This document shows positions 52,504-59,985 of a stretch of 64,000 nucleotides of DNA, in pieces (positions within the stretch are counted from its first letter, which is position 1; each line of letters starts with the position of its first letter). Both the position numbers and the translations under genes were made by a program. Location: assembly GCA_949959185.1 (NCBI GenBank), contig CATLIX010000005.1, positions 1-64,000 of the forward strand, written 5' to 3'. The stretch comes from an uncultured Eubacterium sp. (GTDB lineage: Bacteria; Bacillota; Clostridia; Lachnospirales; Lachnospiraceae). The notes beneath the pieces were generated by a model. That model was not told the DNA's origin, did no database searches, and saw nothing but the letters and a program-made list of their open reading frames with translations.

Positions 52504-55500
52504 TTAAACAAGTCCCCTGCGCAGTTTCTCCACATGAAGTTCTTCGTAAAGGCGCTTTTTCACCTGCTCTGCAAAAACATTCACATCCTCTTTTGCCTGA
52601 GCGGCGCTTTCCACTTTCCTGAGTTCCGCTTCCACCTCTTCCAGCTTCTGCTCCAGCTGGGCCTGGGCTGATTTTAATTGTATGGTCTCCTGCTGCATAT
52701 GCAGTTCTGCTCTGCTCTGTCCCTGGTCCGCTATCATATTTTTGTTTACAGAATATGTAAGTTCCGGCATGGGCTGACTGCCCGTCTTCCGGCCATAACC
52801 AGGAAAATTCCTGTTCTGCAGCACCGTTCCATGCTCCGGTACAGGCTCCGGAATCTGTCCCATTCTGACGTTCCTGCCGTATATGGCGGCAGAACTGCCA
52901 TCCAAAAGCTGCTGCTCTTTTACAAACGGAAAGCTGCCTGTGCTTTCATCTGTAAACCGGACGGTATTTTCCCTTTCATCTGCATACCGGATTCCGCAGG
53001 CCTGTGCCAGCTTCCGGAGATACATCCCCATCCTCAGACGCCGCTGTCTTTCATATCCCTGAATATAAAAAACCAGGCCGGGATATGCAGCAGCCCCGGA
53101 AAGTTCTCCTGTATTGGATTTTTCCAAATCCGGCAGGTTTTCTTCTATCAGAAGTCCTGTCTGCTTCCCTTTTGCAGAAAGGTGGCGGCCTTCCCTCTGT
53201 TCCTCATACACAGCCCACCGAAGTTCTGCAATCCGGGACAGCTCTCTTAACAGAATTCCATACTGTTTCTCATCCAGTGTCCGGATATGGCGGAGAAGAC
53301 TCTGAATCGGCGCCATTGCAAGCTGGCTGTCTGCATACACCAGATGGAGCCTGTCTTCTGTCTGATGGTTCATCTGTACCAGCAGGCGCTGCAGGCTGTT
53401 CCGGTCTTTTGCACCTTCTATCTGACGGCGTATGAGCTGAGTCTGCAAATCTTCCTGGCTCATATCCTGCGAAAGGAGATTCTCCGTCTGCCACTGCCCG
53501 GACAAAATATCTCCGTCTTCCCGTTCCTGCTCCTGTTCCGGATGAAACAGCAGAGATTCGCTCCATTCCCACATCTCCCGGTAAGCCACACCTGCCGCGC
53601 CGGTTTCTTCTGACTGCAGAAGCTGTAATTCGGCAGACGGAAAAGCGGACGTTTCTGCCTGAACTGTTTCCCGATTCTGTTCCTGCATAACAGAGAACTT
53701 TTCTGAAAACTCTGTCTTCTGTTTTTCTGAAAGCTCTGTCTTCTGTTCTTCTGAAAGTTCTGTCTTCTGTTTCGTAAGAACCTTCTGCAGAACATCTGTC
53801 TGATGCCGGAGCAATACCGCATCTGCCAGTCTTCGTACAAATCCTTCCCGCTGTTCTTCGTTCAGATTACGAACATAGGTCAGCATCCGTCGGGTTTCTT
53901 CTTTGTCCGGTTCTTTTATCTGACTTTCCTTCCGGAGCAAAATATGATTCTCTCCGTATATCGCCCTGTTTTCCATATACTGATTAATCTGTTTTATGAT
54001 TGAAACCAGTTCCTGATAAGGCTCCTCCTGTGCCGGCCGCTGTTCTTCCTGTGCCGCCCGGTACTCCTCCTGTGCTGGCCGATACTCCAGGCTTACAGAA
54101 TCCAGAATTATTTTTCCATAAGTACAGATTCGATGGATTTCTTCCTCTGTCTGACTGTCTGAATCCGGATATTCTTTCTGTTGTTTTATGAAATTTTCCT
54201 CTACAAAACGGAACATTGCTTCCTGCTCTGCCGATGCGGGAACTGTTTCCTGTCTCCAATCGGAAATACTGTCACCGGAAGCTGTTCCGGAAGACTGCTC
54301 CATACCGGCCGCCTGCTGCCAGAGCAGCACCGCTTCCACCAGTCGGCTGACAAATTCCCCTTTCTGTTCTTCTTCCATTCCGTGGAGATGAAGCAGCAGC
54401 TTTTCCAGACCTTCTCTCTGTTCTTCTGTCTGATTTACCTGATAAGAACTCCTGCGCTGAACCGGAACAGGTTCCTTCTCATATACATTCCAACCTTCTA
54501 TTCTGCGGCTTACCTGTTCCATAAGGTATACCAGTTCCTTCTCATATTCCCCTTCTTTGGCCGGAATTATCGGAGCGGGTTCCCTTTCTTCGGAAGATTC
54601 CATCTTTTCTTCCGGTATCCCGTAAACAGATGTCTCCAGCAGCAGTCTGCTCCATGTACATATATTCTGAATTTCTTCTTCCGTCAGCCCTTCCTGTCCG
54701 GCTTTTTCCTGATACCGGATTCGGAATGTTTCTTCCTGCAGTACTCCCTGATACTGTTCCCGGTATTTTTCAAACATCCGTTCTTCCCGCTGTCTGAGCT
54801 GTTCCTTCCACCGTTCTCCGGTGTCCTCCAGCTTCTGAACAAGCTGAGACGGTTCCTCCCAGTCTTTTGTTACATCCGCGAGAACGGTAAAGGGTTCTTC
54901 CTCCACCATGGAAGAAATCTGTTCCCGGAAATTCCTGTTCCATTCCCGTACCTGTTCTTCCTCCAAATGCCGCATCTGTTCCGGAAAAAGCATGTCTGCC
55001 TGCTCCCGCACCTGCTGCAGAACCTTCGCCTCCGGTATGTCAGACATTGCAGCTTCTGTTCTTTTATGTTCCAGCCGAAGGGCTACTCTGTCCAGATAAG
55101 AAATCATTTCCTCACGGCTTTTCTTCCAGACTGTCAGCGGACTGTCTTCCTGCTCCGGCTCCTGTTCCGGCTCCACCACCTGCCGGTAAAACAGCAGAAA
55201 TTCCTTCTGCTCAAACAGCTTCGCCAGGTCAGACAGCCTGTCGCCCTCTGTCTGTCCCGCCGCAGGCTTCAGAACCTTCCGGAACGCCGCTTCATCCCGT
55301 TCCGGTTTTTCTGATTTCTCCGGCGTTTCCGGGTTTCCTGTTTTCAGTCTGGCATATTTTTTTCCTGCAAATTTCAGTTTTGCGAATCTGTCCCTGGCAG
55401 TTCTTTCCCGCAATTCCCTTTCTTCCGTCAGGGCTCTTTCTTTTCGGTCCGTCTCCGCCAGTCCTGTCTTCCGGATAAGGCTCCTGCAAAGAGCGGTCTC

Positions 55501-56169
55501 TTCTTTCAGGCGCTCTGTCATCCGCCCGGCCTGTACCCCGCCGCAGGTTTTCAGATAAGCAATTACTGCTTCCCTCCTCTGCCAGATGGAAGTCTCTGCC
55601 AGTCTGCGGTATTCCGTCTCAGACAGAGAAGCAAGGAGTTCCCGCTCCGGCGCCCCGGTCATCTGCTTCGAATGCTCCTCCAGAAATTCTCTGACCTGCC
55701 GGGAAAAAATGGAAAGCAACCGGTATTCTTCCAGTTTCTGTTCTGTTTCCTGATGTTCCCTCTGCCAGCCTTCATAACGTCTGCTCTCCGTCTGTTCCTG
55801 CTCCAGCAGCGTCATATACTGCTCCACACTTCGGAACATGGTAAAATCCCTGCCCTTTAACTGGGTAAGACAATACTTCTCCACCCGCTTAAGGCTGGTC
55901 TCCATCCTCCGAATACCAAAAGCCAGAGAAGACGGATATTTTTCCTCTCCCATCTGCAGCATTCTGTTTTTCAGCAAAAGGCTGATTAAGAGCTGTATCT
56001 GCCTGGGCTGCCCCTCTTCCTGTCCGGTTTCCCCGCTCAGATAGACGAGCTGAATCTGTTCATACTCCGGGGAAGATGCAGGAACATATTTGTCCCACAG
56101 GCTCTGCAGCAAATCCTGTCTGATATGAAGCTGTATGTTCTGTAAAAAAGGCTTTCGTAACTTCAGCAT
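52504..56169 (-). CDS. Large coiled-coil protein, tape-measure position
   Basis: A 1221-residue Glu/Gln/Arg-rich protein with long predicted helices and coiled coils throughout. It shows internal repeats, such as KTELSEEQ/KTELSEKQ/KTEFSEKF (about 815-840), EYRPAQEEYRAAQEEQRPAQEE (about 720), and several LLxxLHGMEEEQxxxFVxRLVEAVLL-like helices. No membrane segment. It lies between the second tube gene (8 nt away) and the LysM gene, where phages carry the tape measure protein. As a single extended helix it would be about 180 nm, an inference. It could also be a chaperone. AAGGAAACCT precedes ATG 56169. Confidence 0.7.
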   Translation of the reverse strand: MLKLRKPFLQNIQLHIRQDLLQSLWDKYVPASSPEYEQIQLVYLSGETGQEEGQPRQIQLLISLLLKNRMLQMGEEKYPSSLAFGIRRMETSLKRVEKYCLTQLKGRDFTMFRSVEQYMTLLEQEQTESRRYEGWQREHQETEQKLEEYRLLSIFSRQVREFLEEHSKQMTGAPERELLASLSETEYRRLAETSIWQRREAVIAYLKTCGGVQAGRMTERLKEETALCRSLIRKTGLAETDRKERALTEERELRERTARDRFAKLKFAGKKYARLKTGNPETPEKSEKPERDEAAFRKVLKPAAGQTEGDRLSDLAKLFEQKEFLLFYRQVVEPEQEPEQEDSPLTVWKKSREEMISYLDRVALRLEHKRTEAAMSDIPEAKVLQQVREQADMLFPEQMRHLEEEQVREWNRNFREQISSMVEEEPFTVLADVTKDWEEPSQLVQKLEDTGERWKEQLRQREERMFEKYREQYQGVLQEETFRIRYQEKAGQEGLTEEEIQNICTWSRLLLETSVYGIPEEKMESSEEREPAPIIPAKEGEYEKELVYLMEQVSRRIEGWNVYEKEPVPVQRRSSYQVNQTEEQREGLEKLLLHLHGMEEEQKGEFVSRLVEAVLLWQQAAGMEQSSGTASGDSISDWRQETVPASAEQEAMFRFVEENFIKQQKEYPDSDSQTEEEIHRICTYGKIILDSVSLEYRPAQEEYRAAQEEQRPAQEEPYQELVSIIKQINQYMENRAIYGENHILLRKESQIKEPDKEETRRMLTYVRNLNEEQREGFVRRLADAVLLRHQTDVLQKVLTKQKTELSEEQKTELSEKQKTEFSEKFSVMQEQNRETVQAETSAFPSAELQLLQSEETGAAGVAYREMWEWSESLLFHPEQEQEREDGDILSGQWQTENLLSQDMSQEDLQTQLIRRQIEGAKDRNSLQRLLVQMNHQTEDRLHLVYADSQLAMAPIQSLLRHIRTLDEKQYGILLRELSRIAELRWAVYEEQREGRHLSAKGKQTGLLIEENLPDLEKSNTGELSGAAAYPGLVFYIQGYERQRRLRMGMYLRKLAQACGIRYADERENTVRFTDESTGSFPFVKEQQLLDGSSAAIYGRNVRMGQIPEPVPEHGTVLQNRNFPGYGRKTGSQPMPELTYSVNKNMIADQGQSRAELHMQQETIQLKSAQAQLEQKLEEVEAELRKVESAAQAKEDVNVFAEQVKKRLYEELHVEKLRRGLV

Positions 56170-56177
56170 AGGTTTCC

Positions 56178-56618
56178 TTAAAATCCAATCTTATTGATGG
56201 TTTCCGATAATCCGTTATGTGAAATTTCCACTTTTTTAATCAGCAGGCCGCTGCTGGTAGCGTCCAGCGTGTCAATTTCCCATTTGGTAACAATACCCCA
56301 CTTTGCCTCGTAAGTGGCTGTGGGAATCATGCCTGACTCCGGCATAACCATAATGACAATTCCCTTTTTCAGTTCATACCCGGCTGTCAGGGTGGTACGG
56401 GTCAGTTCCCCGCTGGCAATGCCGTATTCCAGAACCAGTTTATCCATGGACTGACGCGGCTTCGGCAGGTAATGCACCCGGTCATTTACCCCGCCCTCTG
56501 TCACCGTTTCAAATTCCATGGTGGCAGATATATTGGATACTTTGGAAAATCCCAGAGGCATTCCATTCAATATCACTTTAAATTTAGTACGTTTTGCAAG
56601 ATTGTCCTGCGCTGCCAT
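56178..56618 (-). CDS. Tail tube protein 2
   Basis: A 146-residue gp19-like tube protein of the Afp1/Afp5 family: FKVILNGMPLGFSKVSNI, VTEGGVNDRVHYLPKP and the C-terminal KKVEISHNGLSE. A GAGGTGAAAAGAG site precedes ATG 56618. It is more diverged from the first tube protein than a duplicate would be, in line with a special role at the tube-baseplate junction. Confidence 0.9.
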   Translation of the reverse strand: MAAQDNLAKRTKFKVILNGMPLGFSKVSNISATMEFETVTEGGVNDRVHYLPKPRQSMDKLVLEYGIASGELTRTTLTAGYELKKGIVIMVMPESGMIPTATYEAKWGIVTKWEIDTLDATSSGLLIKKVEISHNGLSETINKIGF

Positions 56619-56703
56619 CTCTTTTCACCTCTGTACCCGTTTTACGTTTTCTTACGGTCAGCGCAGTAAAGGCGCAGACCTGTCTGAACTGTTGCAGATT
56701 CGC

Positions 56704-56883
56704 CTATATCCGGAAAATATCATCTTCCGGCTGTTCATGGCTGACTTTTCTGTTAATCTCCGATATCTCCCGGCACCAGCGGAGCCTTTCCCGGTGGGTA
56801 AGGCCCAGAACATCCTCCCGGCTCCAGTGCACATAATAGGCGATAAAGGCCGCCTCCTCATAAATTCGGTCCGCCGGATACAC
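56704..56883 (-). CDS. Small eCIS protein DUF6760
   Basis: A 59-residue protein of the small DUF6760 family that is tied to eCIS loci: DRIYEEAAFIAYYVHW, REDVLGLTHRERLRW and REISEINRK. It has no in-frame ATG near its beginning; GTG 56883 just past the stop of the upstream gene (56886) fits. A frame shifted by one base from the nearby ATG gives no family match. Role is unknown, perhaps tube or tape-measure assembly. Confidence 0.75.
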   Translation of the reverse strand: MYPADRIYEEAAFIAYYVHWSREDVLGLTHRERLRWCREISEINRKVSHEQPEDDIFRI

Positions 56884-56885
56884 AT

Positions 56886-57254
56886 TTACAGCCCGGCTTC
56901 CATAAAATTTACAGGTACGGTAATTTCCTCCCCGCAATGGGGGCAGACGGTACGGTATACAGGCACTTCCGCCTGATTTACCCTTTCATACAAATCCTGC
57001 AGATACGCCAGATCCGGCGTATACAGCCCCTCGATTACTTTCGTGTCCACTGCAGGCATGGTTCCCAGGCTGGTAATTACGCGGGAAAGCAGAATAATTA
57101 CCAGATACCCCGGATTCTGCTGTACTCTTGGATCCCGCAGGGGTATGATTTCATCTGCCGCCGTAGCCAGCCGCATCCGCCCTTCCCGATGGAGATTTCC
57201 ATCCCTGTCCACATAACCTTTGGGCAGGACAAAAGAAAATTCTGTCTCAAACAT
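56886..57254 (-). CDS. eCIS conserved protein, zinc-ribbon end
   Basis: A 122-residue protein starting MFETEFSFVLPKGYVDRDG, a conserved eCIS pattern: GRMRLATAADEIIPLRDPRV, NPGYLVIILLSRVIT and DLAYLQDLYERVN. The end has a CPHCGEE pair of cysteines that may bind zinc together with others. ATG 57254 fits the family beginning; an upstream frame to 57296 lacks a site. Position between tube and DUF6760 genes resembles that of tape-measure chaperones in phages. Confidence 0.82.
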   Translation of the reverse strand: MFETEFSFVLPKGYVDRDGNLHREGRMRLATAADEIIPLRDPRVQQNPGYLVIILLSRVITSLGTMPAVDTKVIEGLYTPDLAYLQDLYERVNQAEVPVYRTVCPHCGEEITVPVNFMEAGL

Positions 57255-57349
57255 GTTTTTACCTTTGCTTTCCTGTCTGCTCCGGACAGTTTCCATGCCC
57301 GGAGCACGTATTTATGTAACCTGTCAGTCATAACACCGTATCATAATTT

Positions 57350-57775
57350 TTACGAAACTCTGGTCATTCCCTCATGGGCAATTTCAAGGGACTCAATGGC
57401 AACATCAGAAGTTGTCGCACTGAAATCCGGTGCTGTGTATTTTGCAGGCCATGCGTTGATTACCTGCCAGGAAGCGGTAGCTGTTTCCGTTTCATCCAGA
57501 ATCGTAATGGTAATCGTCTTGCGCTCCACTTCGCCTTCCACACCTGCAATCATCCACTCATACATTACCATGGAATCCGCAACGCCCTTTTTCAGGGTAA
57601 TATTCCCGTATTTTTTCAGTCCGGGAAGTTTCATGGGCGTCTGCACCATATCGCCCTCGCGATACTCAATGACGTCAATTGACGCGTCGAACCCGGATGC
57701 CTCGGAAAAACCGCCGGCCTCCAAGCCGTCTATTTCCACCTTATATCTAAACTTTCCATATGGAGTACTTGCCAT
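57350..57775 (-). CDS. Tail tube protein 1
   Basis: A 141-residue gp19/Afp1-type tube protein: FRYKVEIDGLEAGGFSEASG, MKLPGLKKYGNITLKKG and VAIESLEIAHEGMTRV. It is the main inner-tube subunit by position right after the sheath gene. AAAGGAG and GAGGAG lie upstream of ATG 57775. Confidence 0.94.
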   Translation of the reverse strand: MASTPYGKFRYKVEIDGLEAGGFSEASGFDASIDVIEYREGDMVQTPMKLPGLKKYGNITLKKGVADSMVMYEWMIAGVEGEVERKTITITILDETETATASWQVINAWPAKYTAPDFSATTSDVAIESLEIAHEGMTRVS

Positions 57776-57829
57776 CTCCTCACAACGCTCCTTTCCAAAT
57801 TCATTTCATTTCAGAGAAATGTTTTATCC

Positions 57830-59566
57830 TTATACGGAATCACCTGTTTTCTGTGAAATCCGGAAGATTACAAATTCCGCAGGTTTTACCGGTGCAATGC
57901 CGATGACGCATACCAGCCTTCCGTTGTCAATATCATCCTGGCTCATGGTATTTCTGCCGCAGTTGACGAAAAATGCTTCCGAAGGCGCTGAGCCTGCAAG
58001 AGCGCCGCCTCTCCAGAGCCCTGTCAGGAACACATCAATGGTCCGTTTCACCCGTACCCACAATACCTCGTCGTTGGGCTCAAATACCGCCCAGTTGGTA
58101 TTGGCCTTAATGCTTTCTTCAATAAAGATAAACAGCCGGCGCACGTTAATGTATTTCCAGCTTCCGTCGCTGCTGGCTGTACGCGCACCCCATACACGGA
58201 TACCCTGTCCTGGGAAAGAACGAATCAGGTTGACCCCTTTCGGATTCAGAATATCCTGCTCGCCCTTGTTAAACTGGCAGTCCAGTCCCACACATGCCCG
58301 TACCGTTTCATTGGCCGGAGCCTTATGTACGCCTCTGGTGTTGTCGCTGCGTGCATATATTCCGATAACGGAACCGGAGGGCGGAATTGCCATATTCTTC
58401 TTGTCCAGCGGGTCAAACACTTCCAGCCAGGGATGATACATGGCTGCATAATTGCTGTCCACAATTTCCCTGTGGGCAATGATATCATCCATTTTCTTTG
58501 CATTTCTGGGCATATCCAGTACCGCAAAACGGCTGGCAAGGTTCTCGCAGTGAGCCACCAGCATTAACTGTACGTTGGGGTCCACAACGCCGGGCACTGC
58601 CATAATGGACACATTGTCATTATCCAGAAATGCCTGAATTCCGGTACGTTTTCCGGCGCCCTTGTCCACGCCGATAAAATCTGCGGCGCTGATATTGGAT
58701 ACGGAACCGTTGCTTCCGCCTTTCAGAGCAACCACGCAGAATGCCTTCTCCGGGTCCTCTCCGGCAATTTCGTCAAAAGGAGCCACCGCTTCGCTTTTGG
58801 CGCTTCCCACATACTTTACTTCAATAAGGTCAGACTTTGCCGTCTTCTTCTCCACATAATTGGGAATAGACACATTGAAGGAGAGATTTTCATAGAATTC
58901 CACAATGTCGTCATACTTCACTTCCAGATTGAATTCACAGGTGGAAATCACTTTGGACGGCAGCAAGTTCTTATCCACCACATCCTGTTCAAATTCCTTT
59001 TCAAATACGACAATATTGTCCTGGCTCTTAACCACACGGTTGTACACCACATTGGTCATGTCTTTGTATACAACCACATCGCCCTCGTGGAAACCTGCGG
59101 AATTCTTTACCGAATACTGTTTGCCGTCGGCAGTCTGAAGTTCCTCCAGAATCTGGGTCTTTGCCTTGCTTGCCGGAGTTACCACAATGCTCATGCTGTT
59201 TCCCCACAGTCCGGGATTCTTCGCACGTACCCGAAGTACCGTGTCCTGAGCCGGAACTCTGGCCTGTGCAGCCTTTGCGTCGCCGGGGGCCACGCGGGAA
59301 ATATAACAGCGGGCACCTCCGTTTACAAAAAAGTGTTCCACTGCATAGGATAAAAACCGATATTCCCCAAACTCATTTTCAGAAAGATATCCGCCGAACT
59401 TCCTCTTAAAATCTGCAAAATTGGTAACAAGCTGAGGAACGCCTTCTGCCGGCCCTCTCTCCGCAAGGCCGATAAAGCCGGCTGTACTTGTACCAACGCC
59501 TTCCATTGGCTTTCCGCCTGAATCAAATTCCTCTACATATACGCCTGGTGATAAATATTCAGCCAT
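57830..59566 (-). CDS. Contractile tail sheath protein
   Basis: A 578-residue sheath protein (Afp2-4/gp18 type). LSPGVYVEEFDSG at the N-terminus, STAGFIGLAERGP, and the conserved C-terminal domain with GIRVWGARTASSDGSWKYIN, RRLFIFIEESI, WAVFEPND and PAEFVIFRISQ are present. Only one sheath gene is seen, whereas Afp has three. First gene of the leftward cluster, with GGGAG 4-5 nt before ATG 59566. A second AAAGGAGG lies about 35 nt further upstream. Confidence 0.96.
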   Translation of the reverse strand: MAEYLSPGVYVEEFDSGGKPMEGVGTSTAGFIGLAERGPAEGVPQLVTNFADFKRKFGGYLSENEFGEYRFLSYAVEHFFVNGGARCYISRVAPGDAKAAQARVPAQDTVLRVRAKNPGLWGNSMSIVVTPASKAKTQILEELQTADGKQYSVKNSAGFHEGDVVVYKDMTNVVYNRVVKSQDNIVVFEKEFEQDVVDKNLLPSKVISTCEFNLEVKYDDIVEFYENLSFNVSIPNYVEKKTAKSDLIEVKYVGSAKSEAVAPFDEIAGEDPEKAFCVVALKGGSNGSVSNISAADFIGVDKGAGKRTGIQAFLDNDNVSIMAVPGVVDPNVQLMLVAHCENLASRFAVLDMPRNAKKMDDIIAHREIVDSNYAAMYHPWLEVFDPLDKKNMAIPPSGSVIGIYARSDNTRGVHKAPANETVRACVGLDCQFNKGEQDILNPKGVNLIRSFPGQGIRVWGARTASSDGSWKYINVRRLFIFIEESIKANTNWAVFEPNDEVLWVRVKRTIDVFLTGLWRGGALAGSAPSEAFFVNCGRNTMSQDDIDNGRLVCVIGIAPVKPAEFVIFRISQKTGDSV

Positions 59567-59648
59567 AATCTCCCGACACCAGCAGCATTTACCGCTAATG
59601 CCGGCTACCTCCTTTCCTTGTAAAAACTCATCGTTCTGTAACTTAACG

Positions 59649-59681
59649 TTAAGGCGGCAATGTATGCTCCCGCCACCTTAA
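59649..59681 (-). promoter_or_regulatory. Hairpin in 5' leader of eCIS cluster
   Basis: On the minus strand TTAAGGTGGC pairs with GCCGCCTTAA over ten positions (one G-T pair) around a 13-nt loop. It lies between the likely promoter and the sheath gene and may stabilise the mRNA or control it. Not a typical terminator because no T run follows. Confidence 0.55.
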
Positions 59682-59690
59682 TCTTGTTTG

Positions 59691-59696
59691 ATTATA
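59691..59696 (-). promoter_or_regulatory. Likely -10 box of eCIS cluster
   Basis: TATAAT on the minus strand, with a predicted start near 59684 and a leader of about 115 nt. The -35 region (about 59714-59719) is poor (GAATTT), which suggests need for an activator such as the divergent SARP-type protein. Confidence 0.4.
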
Positions 59697-59880
59697 AAAC
59701 ATGCCACTAAACAAAATTCTGAACAATTCGGGAAAATTTTTCTGACAGTTCCTTTTTTCATCGGAAACTACCCGTTGGGGCAGTTCCAAATTTCATCAAA
59801 AACAGATAAAATAAAAGTGGTATTTCCGGTCTGTTGCCGGGCATCCGCAAATCATACCGGAAAAAATGCAATGTATGAAA

Positions 59881-59944
59881 AACGCCTGCAAAGTCTGTTT
59901 TATTTCCTGTATGATATTCTGAAACAGGAAAATTTACAGGCGTT
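59881..59944. promoter_or_regulatory. Nested palindrome upstream of SARP gene
   Basis: AACGCCTG (59881-59888) pairs with CAGGCGTT (59937-59944), and inside it TTTCCTGT (59903-59910) pairs with ACAGGAAA (59924-59931). It ends 41 nt before the start codon and is followed by CTTTTTATA. It may be an operator for the two divergent units or an attenuator in the regulator mRNA. Confidence 0.5.
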
Positions 59945-59985
59945 CACAGCGCTTTTTATATTTGTATACAAAAGGATGCGGCAAA

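Noticed and set aside
54181..55314. 377-codon plus-strand frame opposite the coiled-coil gene
   Set aside because: Phe/Leu-rich antisense of a Glu/Gln/Lys-rich gene, no ribosome-binding site.
28226..59566. Prophage or R-type tailocin
   Set aside because: No capsid, portal, terminase, integrase, holin or lysin genes; DUF4255, DUF6760, DUF4280, LysM and AAA+ genes are the eCIS set.
28226..59566. Type VI secretion system
   Set aside because: No TssJLM membrane complex, no two-protein TssB/C sheath and no ClpV; the host is Gram-positive.
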